The notes: generated by a model not told the origin, from the sequence alone. A stretch of 28,842 nucleotides of DNA from Pseudomonadota bacterium (GCA_021808195.1 JAKBCE010000041.1:1-28842); one strand, 5' to 3'. Positions 6,125 through 15,467 are shown, numbered from the stretch's first letter. Numbers and translations: made by a program.

Positions 6125-7948
6125 ATGGAATTTCCCTACATTGCGTTCCTCTGGAACCCCCGCGATTTCGCCCAGTCCCAGAATGCTGCTCAGCTCCTGA
6201 AACAGTTTTCACGCACGGCATGGATTACGCAGATCGAGCAGCCTGGTCTGGTGGTCTACAGAAAACCGATTGCAACCCGCAGCATCCGGACATACGTTCT
6301 CCCGAACAACACGGGCGTCCTCTTTGGGACCATATTTCGTCGCAGTTCGACTCGCCAATTGATCGCAGAAGAACTCGCCAATGATCCTGATCTCTGCACA
6401 TCATCCCCTCATGTTGCCGACACCTTGACCCGAAACTATTGGGGAGGATTTATAGCGCTGCACTCACAACCTGGTTCCGGCCAATGGTGCGTACTCCGCG
6501 ATTGCTCAGGATCCCTTCCCTGCTATTACTCCAGCATACGCGGAGTCACCCTGGCGACTTCCGATGCCCGCTATATGTTTTCCTGCTCGATCTGGCGCCG
6601 CGAATCGGGACTCCCCGCGCCCCCTCGCATCAACTGGCATTATTTGTCGCACTTTCTCCAAGACTCTCAGCTGCCGATCCGAGGAACCGGCCTTTTGGGT
6701 GTCCAAGAACTCCTGGCCGGGGAAGCTCTCATCAACCGGGAGAGAGATCCTCAGATTGAACTGACCTGGAACCCCGCGAACTTTGTGATCGACACGTCGG
6801 GACACTCAATTGCGAGGATTTGCGAAGAACTCCGCGAGACGACTCGCGCGTGCATTCAGGCATGGGCTCAGGCTCATGAATCGATCGTTCATCACCTATC
6901 CGGCGGATTTGACTCATCTTTAATTCTCGCACTGCTCACTCACAGCAACCCTAGACCCAGCGTCCTCTGCATCAACCGATTCGCCGAAGGCCCTGCAGAG
7001 GATGAGCGCGCGTACGCAAGACTCGCATCCCAGGTCTCCGCCGCGCCGCTCGTCGAATGTCCGTGGGGTTTTTCGAGCTACACACTGGATCATTCGTGTT
7101 TTGACATCCCCTTCGGCGCGAAGCCGTATGTTCAGTCACTCCTGTATCCCGTGGAGTCCTCATATCTCGCCCATCTTCAGTCGTTATACCACTTTGATTC
7201 GATATGGACTGGCGAAGGCGGAGACCACCTATTCATCGCGTATCGAAGCAACTATGGACTCATAGACTTCTTGGAATCTTACGGCCTGAACCGAAATACT
7301 CTATCTATCGCGTTAGACTCCTCTAGGCTGACCGGAACGTGCATTCCAATTCTTCTCAGCAACTTATTTTTCCACGTCCTACGCCTTGCCGCGCATCGAT
7401 CAATCAAATTTCGGGCATTCCGCGATGCGGCACCTGACGAACGCCCGCCATCCGTCCATCCCTGGATGGCTCAACTACTCGACTCACCACCCGGCAAGCG
7501 TGAGCAAATCGGATTACTCGCAGAAGTGCTCCACCGTCATCATGGAACTCCGGGATCACTCGACTCCATGACTCGTCATCCACTACTTTCCCAACCCCTC
7601 ATCGAATTGATCCTGCGAATCCCGCTCTATACTCTGCTGCATAACGGTCAGACGCGGGGGCTAGCTCGACGCGCATTCGCGAATACCTTACCGCGAGCCA
7701 TCCTTGATCGCGAAGCAAAGGGCGAAACAACGCACAGTCTCACCGGAATACTTCAGCGCAGTCTTCCCTTTGTGCGTGATGTTCTCCGTGACGGGGCCCT
7801 CCGGAGTCAGGCTCTAGTCGACCCCTCACTCGTCAGGACCATTCAAAACAGCCAGTCGGCCCTTGAGGCTCACCAGATTCTTCCGCTCTGCGCAGCCATT
7901 GCTGCCGAACTTTGGTCACGTACTTGGTCCTCGGGGCACATACAATAG
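6125..7948 (+). CDS. Lasso peptide cyclase C (asparagine synthetase-like), module 2
   Basis: This is a full-length (607-residue) lasso macrolactam synthetase. The N-terminal glutaminase-like domain (about 1-215) starts MEFPYIAFLWN and lacks the catalytic Cys2. The synthetase domain carries the PP-loop SGGFDSS (259-265), the AEDERAYARLASQV segment (291-304) and GEGGDHLF (363-370), as expected for ATP/Mg2+ binding. It should adenylate Glu8 of the core and form the Gly1-Glu8 bond together with B. The gene starts nine bases after the B stop and is the last gene of the A-B-C operon. Composition is low in GC for this window: two sampled 60-base lines are about 52% and 58%, against 63-73% in lines of the right-hand operon. 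This suggests a separate origin. Confidence 0.93.
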   Translation: MEFPYIAFLWNPRDFAQSQNAAQLLKQFSRTAWITQIEQPGLVVYRKPIATRSIRTYVLPNNTGVLFGTIFRRSSTRQLIAEELANDPDLCTSSPHVADTLTRNYWGGFIALHSQPGSGQWCVLRDCSGSLPCYYSSIRGVTLATSDARYMFSCSIWRRESGLPAPPRINWHYLSHFLQDSQLPIRGTGLLGVQELLAGEALINRERDPQIELTWNPANFVIDTSGHSIARICEELRETTRACIQAWAQAHESIVHHLSGGFDSSLILALLTHSNPRPSVLCINRFAEGPAEDERAYARLASQVSAAPLVECPWGFSSYTLDHSCFDIPFGAKPYVQSLLYPVESSYLAHLQSLYHFDSIWTGEGGDHLFIAYRSNYGLIDFLESYGLNRNTLSIALDSSRLTGTCIPILLSNLFFHVLRLAAHRSIKFRAFRDAAPDERPPSVHPWMAQLLDSPPGKREQIGLLAEVLHRHHGTPGSLDSMTRHPLLSQPLIELILRIPLYTLLHNGQTRGLARRAFANTLPRAILDREAKGETTHSLTGILQRSLPFVRDVLRDGALRSQALVDPSLVRTIQNSQSALEAHQILPLCAAIAAELWSRTWSSGHIQ

Positions 7949-7964
7949 GCCGAGGCGGCATCAC

Positions 7965-7985
7965 CCGTGTTTTGCCAAGACACGG
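7965..7985. terminator. Weak hairpin between the convergent C and isopeptidase genes
   Basis: CCGTGT...ACACGG with inner T·G, T-A and T-A pairs forms a nine-pair stem around a three-base loop in the 129-base convergent gap. There is no T run on either side, so its role as a two-way terminator is only suggested by position. Confidence 0.3.
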
Positions 7986-8077
7986 CACCGGAAATCCACA
8001 ACGTATCGCAGGAAGGTCCAATAGGACGCGTAACGGTCCACCCTCAACCGCCGACGGCTCGCCGCATCCTGAATCGG

Positions 8078-10162
8078 CTACCGTGGAACTGCCGCTTTTG
8101 GAATAGACAGTCCAACGCTCGCCAGCTGTGCGGGCGATACGGAACTCGGCCCGAGTAAATTTAACTCCGCCCAATAAAGATTTCGCTTCCTTGAGATTCT
8201 TGCCTCCGCAGGCACACTGAGCCAATGAACGCTGCGTCGATACGCGAATGCCTCTACGGTCGTGCCAGTTGCCTTCCATTCTTCAAGCAGCTGCCCTGCA
8301 TCCGGATTTCTACTCACGAACTCCAGCAATACCGGTCCATTCGCGGGCCTCCCGCTTCCCGCTGGATCAAAGTATTGATAGCGCATGATATTCTTCGCTA
8401 CCGGCGCCCCACCGAAGAAGATCGACGATTCTCGCCTCCAAAGCGCTCCCCCAAGAGCATACTCGGTGACGTTGTAATCTGCCGGATCTCCGACTTCTGC
8501 CGCCACATACTGATGCAGCCGCTCTATGGCATCTGCCGCGAACATGCCACCGAAACTCCATCCCATCACCATCGCCCTACTCACGTGAACTCCGACGGAT
8601 TCCGCTGCTGGAATCGCGTGCGCGAACGTCGAGACAGCACTCTCTTGTGCGCGCTTGGAGGCAATGAAATTCCCAAAACCCCTATCGTCAATGGTCGCCC
8701 AGTTGACGAGCATCACCGCGATTCCTGCGTGCACGAGGCTCGCAACGGGGTATGACGTAATCCACTGTGCGTACCTCGAGTAGCTCTCGGAAAATCCGTA
8801 TGCCATGACCGCCATTGGTACGCATCGTCCCGCCGATCCGGAAGGCACCGCGAGAAATCCCGTACTGTACGTTCCGAAGCTAGACGGGACCCTGACGGTT
8901 TTGAATCTAAAACTGAGTCTGTGCTGCCGTGCATCCATTTTTCCGAGGCTCGTCATCTCCCCGGAATGTAGATCAATCTCGACGAGTCTAGGCGGATCTC
9001 TCAGCGTTTGCGCAATACAGACGGCCCGTGTCCTATCCGCGTCAAATTGGCACGCACGCCCAAAGCCCCCAAGATCACCATGCGGCCAACGAAACACCCT
9101 CACGAGCGTGTCCGTCTTCGTATCCACCTCATCGATACGCCAACGGTTTACCCCTCCAGGTCTTTGAAATCCCAGCGAGTCGATAAACACCCGATCGTTT
9201 CCCGAGAACCACACTCCCCCCACGTCCCGGATGAATCTCCGGGCGGTCAATGCCGACGCTTCTCTTAGCCCGCCGCGCGGATGCAACAGAAATGCCTTCA
9301 ATGAGCCGACGCAACCGCATCGATTCTTGCGGGATCGATTCGCTTCAATGCGGTTCGATATCAGCAGGAGTCGACCGCGAGGTGACGCGAACATTGAGTC
9401 AATTCTGAATAGCGGGACGTCTCGGTGAATTCTCACTCCGGACTCTATATCGTAGATTTTCGTGCGGACGGATTGCAGTGATGACACCAGCCCCAGAAGT
9501 CGCCCGTGGTTCCATATGAGCTGCGGCGCGAGCTTGAATCGGGCGATGGAGAGATGAATCTTTTTTGCCAAAACTCCCCGCGACTCCTGCACCAGTCTGA
9601 CTGCCCCAACCCGTTCCACCACCGGCCAACGCGCCCAACTCGGCGAAATGAGCTCAAGCGTCGTCATCCCGCCCTTGACGCGAACGGAATTTCTTCCGCG
9701 CCAGCGCCACGGAACGGCATATGAATACGCCAACAGCCCACGACGTCGATCGTAGGCTGAAAAATTCAATGGATGCTTGCTCTGAAGCAGAACCCCCCGC
9801 GCCTGGCTGAGAATATTCTCCCATCGAATTTCGTTCACCGAACCATACTGAGAGAACAGAATGGTCCTGGCATTTCGCCACAGCACGGTTCCAATTCCGC
9901 GCCCCTTGAATACGACGCTTACCTGGTCGCCGCCGATATCCCTGATCGCAACCCGCTCCATGCCGTGCGAACTGGCACGAATTCTCTCCACTTCTGCCAA
10001 TTTCGTACCACCCGGCGATAGCGCATACGACAACACGACCCACGGTTGTTGCGCGTTTTCCGAATCGGCATGCACACCGGTCATAAGACAGGCAAGCGTC
10101 ACCAGCAGAACGAGGACGCTCACGGGCGCACGAGCAAACACTGTCATCACATTCTTTCGCAT
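8078..10162 (-). CDS. Lasso peptide isopeptidase (S9 prolyl-oligopeptidase-like, secreted)
   Basis: The family (AtxE2-type) hydrolyses the isopeptide bond of its cognate lasso peptide, returning it to a linear form. The 694-residue protein begins with a signal peptide (positive MRKN, hydrophobic VSVLVLLVTLACLMTG, cut after VHA near residue 32). A beta-propeller-like region follows to about residue 420, then an alpha/beta-hydrolase domain with nucleophile Ser536 in GWSFGG. The likely acid is Asp621 (SRNPDAG) and the base His646 (SVHWLS). I chose the ATG at 10162 (TGGAG nine bases upstream) over one at 10210 because it places the signal peptide at the N-terminus. It lies convergent to the A-B-C genes and downstream of the receptor, as in astexin-type clusters. 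A general dipeptidyl peptidase is the alternative; the context argues against it. Confidence 0.88.
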   Translation of the reverse strand: MRKNVMTVFARAPVSVLVLLVTLACLMTGVHADSENAQQPWVVLSYALSPGGTKLAEVERIRASSHGMERVAIRDIGGDQVSVVFKGRGIGTVLWRNARTILFSQYGSVNEIRWENILSQARGVLLQSKHPLNFSAYDRRRGLLAYSYAVPWRWRGRNSVRVKGGMTTLELISPSWARWPVVERVGAVRLVQESRGVLAKKIHLSIARFKLAPQLIWNHGRLLGLVSSLQSVRTKIYDIESGVRIHRDVPLFRIDSMFASPRGRLLLISNRIEANRSRKNRCGCVGSLKAFLLHPRGGLREASALTARRFIRDVGGVWFSGNDRVFIDSLGFQRPGGVNRWRIDEVDTKTDTLVRVFRWPHGDLGGFGRACQFDADRTRAVCIAQTLRDPPRLVEIDLHSGEMTSLGKMDARQHRLSFRFKTVRVPSSFGTYSTGFLAVPSGSAGRCVPMAVMAYGFSESYSRYAQWITSYPVASLVHAGIAVMLVNWATIDDRGFGNFIASKRAQESAVSTFAHAIPAAESVGVHVSRAMVMGWSFGGMFAADAIERLHQYVAAEVGDPADYNVTEYALGGALWRRESSIFFGGAPVAKNIMRYQYFDPAGSGRPANGPVLLEFVSRNPDAGQLLEEWKATGTTVEAFAYRRSVHWLSVPAEARISRKRNLYWAELNLLGPSSVSPAQLASVGLSIPKAAVPR

Positions 10163-10511
10163 CTTAAGGCTCCACAATTTTTGGTCACGCACGCACCTAT
10201 GCGCGCTCAACGAATTCAGGGCGGAGCTCCATTGGGATCCCCATCGGTACGCCTCGTCACGCCGGTGAGTTCAATTCTGTCGCAAGTTTCCGGCCGTCGA
10301 GATCCCCCCAATCACCGGCCGTTCGCTCACTGGTGACTTGCTCGACCGCCTCCGGAATTTAACGCACCCCGCAATTCCGCTCAGCGATGCGCACAGAACT
10401 CGCACCGTCGATTTCCCCCGAATGATCAAATACTGAAAGACTGTCTGTTGTTTACCGGTGCGCCGTGAGCGCGCGAGCGCGTCCTTGCGCAAGCCGCGCA
10501 CACCACTCAGA
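10163..10511. other. Intergenic region between receptor and isopeptidase genes
   Basis: This 349-base gap between two minus-strand genes shows no convincing gene. Near the receptor stop is a very GC-rich, hairpin-prone patch (10455-10505, including the palindrome CTTGCGCAAG at 10484-10493). There is also a seven-pair inverted repeat with one G·T pair (10312-10318/10330-10336). Either could end the receptor transcript. An isopeptidase promoter is expected near 10170-10260, but I see no strong hexamers. Short frames here lack lasso precursor features. Confidence 0.5.
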
Positions 10512-13196
10512 TCACCATCTTATGGAGACCGTGGCACTGATGAATCTACCCAGAGGATTGGCGTTGGCGCCGTCGTACCCCAACATGCTGCTCGTCAGCT
10601 GCGAAACTTCCGGCGGTGCCCGATCTGCGCAATTGATGCAGGACAGATCTAGCATCGGACGCCCCCACCGATTCTTCCCGTCAAACAGCCGATACGATGC
10701 CGTGAAGTCGAATGTGGTCCATGACGCAATCGGAACCGGTGTCAGTCCGGACGTATCTTCGTATCGATTGACGTAATTCGTGAACGCAGTGATTCCCCAT
10801 GCCTTATGGTGCAGGCCGACAGAGAGCCGCCCCCTGAAATTGACAGGTCGCCCGAATATTCCCAGGGTGCTGAAGGAAGGCGCGGCAGAAACAATTCGAC
10901 TGTCATATGAAAAGATGTACGCCCCACTAAATCCCAGGTCATATCGATATCCATCGATCTCCTGCGTGAAATTGAGCGTTGCCAGCAACCCTCTGGTACG
11001 ACTTGTTCCTACGTTTTGAAACCGATCATCAACGACTGCCGTCGCGTCCGCGAGTTGTCTCGGCGGGCCATAGCCCGGATACGCGGTCAAATTTGTAAAA
11101 GCGTCAGACGCGTTTACGTATTGTTCTAATTCTGCGTACGATGGGTTTCGGAGGATGTAGGCCGAATATAGATTTCCGTTATCCAGCGCGTCCAAAATCG
11201 GAACAATCGAGTTCTCGAGCTTGTTCGTAAACCGTGCCTCATAATACGTGATGTGTCCCTGCAGTCCTTCGAGTTCTCTCGGTTCAAAATCAACGCCGAC
11301 AGTCCACTCAGTCGAGCGCTCAGCCGTTAGCCCTGGATTCGCTCCCACTCGCACGAGCGCGGCGGTCGATTGTCCGGTCGGCAGCGTTGCTTCCGGAGAG
11401 TTAACTAGATAGGTATAGACACCACCGTAGAGTTCATAGAAGTTTGGCGCCTTGAACGATCTACTGAGGGTGCCTCTGAATTTGATTCCCCGCACCGGCT
11501 GCCATGCGATTCCGATTCGCGGATTTGTCGTGGATCCGAAGTCAGAATAGTGATCGAGGCGCGCCGCGACGTCGACATTGAGTTTCTGTCCATGATCCCC
11601 TTCGTTCCTGGGACCCAGCAACGGGATCTCGCCTTCGACGAACGCAGAGTCCACTTCACGACTCTTGCGAATACTCTGTTCGACTTCATAAAGTCCGGCG
11701 AAGTAGGCCGATAAAGAGTCTTTCCGGTATTGCACACCGACGGCTGCCTTTGCGGTACCGCCGGGCATCCGGAACAAAGGCCCGCTGCCGACCAGCGATC
11801 CGGTCGTGAGCGCGTTATCCCCGGCGAGAAGACCCTCCGTAGAGCTCGTATGCGAGTCATTTCCTCCGTACGAGCCATGTGCCCGCAGCGACCAATGGTG
11901 TGGAAGCAACATGTCGGCGCCAAGCGAGTAGGAGTACTGGGTGACTCCGACGTACGCGCCTAGCGTGATTCCGGCGGTCACCAGAGTGGAATCCCGGCGA
12001 TGCGAGTAGAAGGCTGAACCGTTGAGAGAAACATCTCGAGCGAGAGACTCGTTCCCAGTTATATAGACACTGTTTGTCGTCATCGATGGAGTCAGCTGAC
12101 CCGGAACGGAATTGAAGCTGTACGCGCGATCATCGGCGTTCAATGGCGTTTCGTCGTGATATTCGTACGCTATCAGCGCGTGCCCGGAGGCCCAGTTGAC
12201 TCCATAGGATTGAGACGCACGATAGTCGTTGAGACTCCCGTGTGTTACGGACCCATATTCCAGCGACGTTGCGCCGCCTTCCTGCCTGTCCTTCAGAATG
12301 TAGTTGACAACGCCCCCCATTGCATCCGATCCGTATATGGCAGATGCGCCGTCGGTCACGACATCGATTCGTTTGATCATGCTCAACGGAATGACGGAAA
12401 TATCGGTAAACGCGCCATTGATTCCGGCAGGCGCAAGACGATGACCATTCACCAGCACGAGGGTCGAGTCATATCCCATACCGAGGAGATCGACGCCCGC
12501 TCCGTCGGCCTCGTTTCCGGCGTCATTTTGCGTGGGCAGATTATTGACTTCGGACCCGACGGAATGCAGGTTCTCCGGCAGCGACGCCATGAGCTGCTCG
12601 ACGCTCTGGTATCCGGATTCCCGGATCTGGCGCGCCGTGATGCTGATGATCGGCTCAGACGGCGGCGGACCGCCGCTGATGTGGCTGCCCGTCACGATGA
12701 CTTGCTGCAGGATCGGCGGCGTTTGCGCGTTCCGTGACTGTCGCGACGGCTTAGGCCTGCGTGCAGTCGGGCCCTCCTTCTCAATCACCGCCGGTGAGCC
12801 ACCAGATTCGGTACGCCGGTTCGCCTCGCCCCTTGCCCTCGGGAAAATCTCAACGGTCCGGTCCGTGACGGAGTACGTGAGGTGAGTCCCTTTCAGCAGT
12901 CGGGCAATGACTTCACGTGCGCTATATCGCCCCGACAGTCCCGGAACCGCGTGTTCCGTATGCTCGGCGCCGCGGAAGATGATCTGCAGGTGCGCCTGTC
13001 GCCCGAAGGCAAGCAGCGCCTGGCGCAGTCCTTCAGGTTGAATTTGAAATGCAGTGACGTGATCCAGAACGCCGGCGTGTGCTGGCGTTGCGAACGCCAG
13101 CGGGAGCGCACAAAGCGATGCGGCCACAAAGTGATGAAGCCGCGCATGAAGTCTGCTCGCGCGGCGATGAGTCAGGCTGTGAACATCAAACACCAT
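10512..13196 (-). CDS. TonB-dependent receptor with N-terminal STN signalling domain (FecA-like)
   Basis: This 894-residue outer-membrane protein has a signal peptide cut after AHA near residue 41. An STN domain (about 49-118, FQIQPEGLRQALLAFGRQAHLQIIF...TVEIFPR) is the periplasmic part that touches FecR. After a linker come the plug from about 163 (QQVIVTG, later LVLVNGHRL and DGASAIYGSDAMGGVVNYIL) and a barrel ending in Trp. GGGGGA lies five bases before the ATG. It lies downstream of sigma and fecR and upstream of the isopeptidase. From this context I infer that it imports the lasso peptide and reports its presence to FecR; in known isopeptidase-type lasso clusters a TonB receptor occupies this position. 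A siderophore receptor is the alternative, but no siderophore genes are near. Confidence 0.88.
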   Translation of the reverse strand: MVFDVHSLTHRRASRLHARLHHFVAASLCALPLAFATPAHAGVLDHVTAFQIQPEGLRQALLAFGRQAHLQIIFRGAEHTEHAVPGLSGRYSAREVIARLLKGTHLTYSVTDRTVEIFPRARGEANRRTESGGSPAVIEKEGPTARRPKPSRQSRNAQTPPILQQVIVTGSHISGGPPPSEPIISITARQIRESGYQSVEQLMASLPENLHSVGSEVNNLPTQNDAGNEADGAGVDLLGMGYDSTLVLVNGHRLAPAGINGAFTDISVIPLSMIKRIDVVTDGASAIYGSDAMGGVVNYILKDRQEGGATSLEYGSVTHGSLNDYRASQSYGVNWASGHALIAYEYHDETPLNADDRAYSFNSVPGQLTPSMTTNSVYITGNESLARDVSLNGSAFYSHRRDSTLVTAGITLGAYVGVTQYSYSLGADMLLPHHWSLRAHGSYGGNDSHTSSTEGLLAGDNALTTGSLVGSGPLFRMPGGTAKAAVGVQYRKDSLSAYFAGLYEVEQSIRKSREVDSAFVEGEIPLLGPRNEGDHGQKLNVDVAARLDHYSDFGSTTNPRIGIAWQPVRGIKFRGTLSRSFKAPNFYELYGGVYTYLVNSPEATLPTGQSTAALVRVGANPGLTAERSTEWTVGVDFEPRELEGLQGHITYYEARFTNKLENSIVPILDALDNGNLYSAYILRNPSYAELEQYVNASDAFTNLTAYPGYGPPRQLADATAVVDDRFQNVGTSRTRGLLATLNFTQEIDGYRYDLGFSGAYIFSYDSRIVSAAPSFSTLGIFGRPVNFRGRLSVGLHHKAWGITAFTNYVNRYEDTSGLTPVPIASWTTFDFTASYRLFDGKNRWGRPMLDLSCINCADRAPPEVSQLTSSMLGYDGANANPLGRFISATVSIRW

Positions 13197-13303
13197 GGAG
13201 TCCCCCGATCGTCGCTGTTGTCTTGGGTCAAGAGACGGACAGTGACTCGGGAAGGGAACCCGCAGAGGATGGATCCTGCGAATGCCGGCATCGCAGCCTT
13301 CAG

Positions 13304-13333
13304 AAACTGATACGTCGTAGGCGACGTCAGTTT
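13304..13333 (-). terminator. Hairpin directly after fecR
   Basis: On the transcribed strand AAACTG-ACGTCG pairs with CGACGT-(AT)-CAGTTT around a four-base loop. The 12-pair stem has a two-base bulge and starts within the FecR stop codon, in the 135-base gap before the receptor. It may lower read-through from the sigma/fecR genes so that the receptor is driven mainly by its own sigma-dependent promoter; no such promoter is evident by eye. Confidence 0.45.
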
Positions 13334-14414
13334 AGGACGTGTGACAATCGTTTAGTCGAGGCGTGTTCACAGACGCATGCAATCGGACGCACACGCCACG
13401 GCTCGTGCGAACGGCCACAACGGGAAGCACTCGGCTGAGTCCGTTGAGCCATTGAGGAATGTGATGACTGAGAACGAGCGTGGTGAGACGAAGGTTTGCG
13501 GCGGCAGGCGACACCCGGATCGGCGAGCGCGAATATCGACTGAGATTCTCGGCAATCACTCCGAGCGGTTCGTCCACGAACTCGAGGCGTCCTCTCGTCC
13601 AGCCGAGCGCCAAGCGGGGACTGACGTAGCGGATGTCCCCAGGAATCTGCGTGCCATAGACGAATCGCTCGCCGCGGCGCAACCGAATCGGCTTCAGGAC
13701 CAGCCCCCCGAGGCGCGGTGCGCGCGGCATGCCTGCGACGGACACCTCCACTTGTCCCTGGGTCACAGTGACTTCGGTGCGCCCGGATTCCCGATCGACC
13801 ACGAATGCCGTGCCGAGATCGCGGATTTGTTCATTGCCCGCAGTGACCAGAAAAGGCCAGTGCTTGCGATGGACGACGTCGAACCAGGCTTCACCGCGTT
13901 TCAGAACGAGCGCCCGCTGCCGCGGGGTGTAGGTCACGTCGAGTACCGTCCGTGCACCGAGGACCACCGTCGAGCCATCGGCTAGACGGAACTGCCGCGT
14001 CTGTCGGGCGGCCGTGCGGTAGACGGAGGACTCGACGGGGGATTGCTCGGACGCGGTCGGTACGGGCTTCGGTGGCACCTCCGGGCGGAACAGGACAGTG
14101 CTGGCTGCACACACCGCAAGGACAGCGCCCGCCGGCATCCACCGCATCGACTGCCAGACGCTTCGGGCCTTCCGGTGCGTATGTGGCGCATCGATCCGGA
14201 CCACGCTCCGGGAGTCTTCCAGCCCCTGGGCGTCTCGGTAGAGCTGCGCGCAGGCCGCATACACTCTGCGATTGTCGTCGTCGAGGACCCACTGTCGCCA
14301 GGCCTCCTGCTGCTGCGGCGTCAGACCATCGGCTGCGCATCGCAGCGCATGCCAATCGAGCGCTGCGAGCCAGCGATCTTCGTCGTATTCGTAGAGGAGT
14401 TCAGCGGGCCTCAC
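13332..14414 (-). CDS. FecR-family anti-sigma/signal-relay protein
   Basis: This single-pass inner-membrane regulator (360 residues) holds its partner sigma factor until the receptor's STN domain signals. Residues 14-65 match the cytoplasmic N-terminal segment of the family (ALDWHALRCAADGLTPQQQEAWRQWVLDDDNRRVY). A membrane helix lies at about 92-110 (WMPAGAVLAVCAASTVLF). The periplasmic FecR domain follows at 133-250 (RLADGSTVVLGARTVLDV...GEAWFDV...GTAFVV), and a C-terminal STN-like segment at about 285-345. The GTG start overlaps the sigma-factor TGA (GTGA), so the pair is translationally coupled and presumably made in a fixed ratio. Confidence 0.88.
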   Translation of the reverse strand: MRPAELLYEYDEDRWLAALDWHALRCAADGLTPQQQEAWRQWVLDDDNRRVYAACAQLYRDAQGLEDSRSVVRIDAPHTHRKARSVWQSMRWMPAGAVLAVCAASTVLFRPEVPPKPVPTASEQSPVESSVYRTAARQTRQFRLADGSTVVLGARTVLDVTYTPRQRALVLKRGEAWFDVVHRKHWPFLVTAGNEQIRDLGTAFVVDRESGRTEVTVTQGQVEVSVAGMPRAPRLGGLVLKPIRLRRGERFVYGTQIPGDIRYVSPRLALGWTRGRLEFVDEPLGVIAENLSRYSRSPIRVSPAAANLRLTTLVLSHHIPQWLNGLSRVLPVVAVRTSRGVCVRLHASVNTPRLNDCHTS

Positions 14415-15013
14415 GGCGCAGCACTCCCGTCGTCTCCGTTGTCCAGGGACGCATGCAGATACGCGAGCGCCCGCGCCACATAAATCTTGGCCATCCGGCC
14501 GCTGATACCCATGGCCTGGCCGACCTCATCGAACGGCAGCCCCTGCACGACGCGCAAAGTGAACGCGTCGAGGCAGCGCGGCGGCAACTGCTCGAGCGCC
14601 TGCTCTATGATCTCCAGACGCTGTCGGGCGTCGACCACAGTCTCGGCAGACGGGGCCAACTGCTCCGCTTCGGCACGAACCGCTTGGACGAACCGCTCGC
14701 GCACGCCACGGCGGCGTCCGTGATCGGTCATGAGATTGAGTGCACACCGCCACAGGTAACTCGCCAATGAGGCGATCGAGCCCTGCCGTTCCACCGCAAG
14801 TACTTTGACGTACGCATCCTGGGCAATCTCCTTGGCCACCTCGACAGATCCGGTCCGCTGCGTGAGAAATCTCACGAGCGGCGCATGGTGCTGCCGAGCG
14901 ACTTCTGCGAGCGCCGCAGAGCGGTCCTCGTGCGGCGCACCGGTGACCTCAGTGCCCTCGCCGTTCGATTCGGATACCGCGTCGAGTGACGCCTCCGCGC
15001 TTCGTGCGTTCAC
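14411..15013 (-). CDS. ECF (FecI-type) RNA polymerase sigma factor
   Basis: This 200-residue ECF sigma factor carries region 2 at about 40-95 (LVRFLTQRTGSVEVAKEIAQDAYVKVLA, ...SYLWRCALNLMTDHGRRR) and region 4 at about 130-190 (QALEQLPPRCLDAFTLRVVQGLPFDEVGQAMGI, then the recognition helix ISGRMAKIYVARALAYL). The FecI-type linkage to FecR and an STN receptor predicts that it transcribes the receptor and perhaps the isopeptidase when the ligand is sensed. The first 30 residues are a poorly conserved, acidic extension; the ATG at 15013 is the longest supported start. Confidence 0.9.
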   Translation of the reverse strand: MNARSAEASLDAVSESNGEGTEVTGAPHEDRSAALAEVARQHHAPLVRFLTQRTGSVEVAKEIAQDAYVKVLAVERQGSIASLASYLWRCALNLMTDHGRRRGVRERFVQAVRAEAEQLAPSAETVVDARQRLEIIEQALEQLPPRCLDAFTLRVVQGLPFDEVGQAMGISGRMAKIYVARALAYLHASLDNGDDGSAAP

Positions 15014-15467
15014 GGCAGGTCCATTCGAGTGAGAAACGCACGAGGTGCGCGGGCGGGAAGCGCGGGGCGCTCTCGTTCTGCGTGTTCTGTTGCCTGCACC
15101 ACGTCCCCACCCCCTCGCGCGGATTCTTCCTGCATCCGCGAGACCGACTCGCGGAACACCGGTGTCCGCGGCATGTTGTCCGCGTGCGACATTCCGGCAT
15201 CATTCCGACACCGTGTAGACTATAGTCCTCACTGTGGCTGCAGCGCCAACCCTTTCGTCTCGGATCGTCGTGTTTGGATTGTGGCGTATGCCTCAGGTGA
15301 TGCACGGACGCCACAGCGTCATCCGCAACTTCCAATTCGGACTGAGGATGTTGCGGCGTGAGCAAGCGTCATGAACCAGACGCCGACGCGGACGCCTCAA
15401 TATGGGATCGTCCGAGCGGGAGGGAGGGGCCAACGCAAGCGCCCCGCACGAGACCTCGCGGACCCCC
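15014..15467. other. Gap upstream of the sigma gene and downstream of nagE
   Basis: This 454-base minus-strand-to-minus-strand gap has no convincing gene. At 15218-15227 is the perfect palindrome GACTATAGTC, which on the minus strand reads as a -10-like TATAGT about 210 bases before the sigma gene. The best upstream -35 (TTGGCG) is 19 bp away, so this promoter is only a possibility. An inverted repeat TGTGGCG/CGCCACA (15280-15286/15309-15315) and a GGGGC/GCCCC pair near 15425-15445 lie downstream of nagE and may help end its transcript. Confidence 0.4.

Noticed and set aside
10271..10501. A 76-codon minus-strand frame between receptor and isopeptidase, considered as a second precursor
   Set aside because: It is Arg-rich throughout, too long, and has no core-like segment with Gly1 and an acidic ring residue.
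15218..15227. Palindrome GACTATAGTC as a firm sigma-gene promoter
   Set aside because: The -10-like TATAGT is good, but the best -35 is 19 bp away and only partly matched, so it is mentioned only as a possibility.
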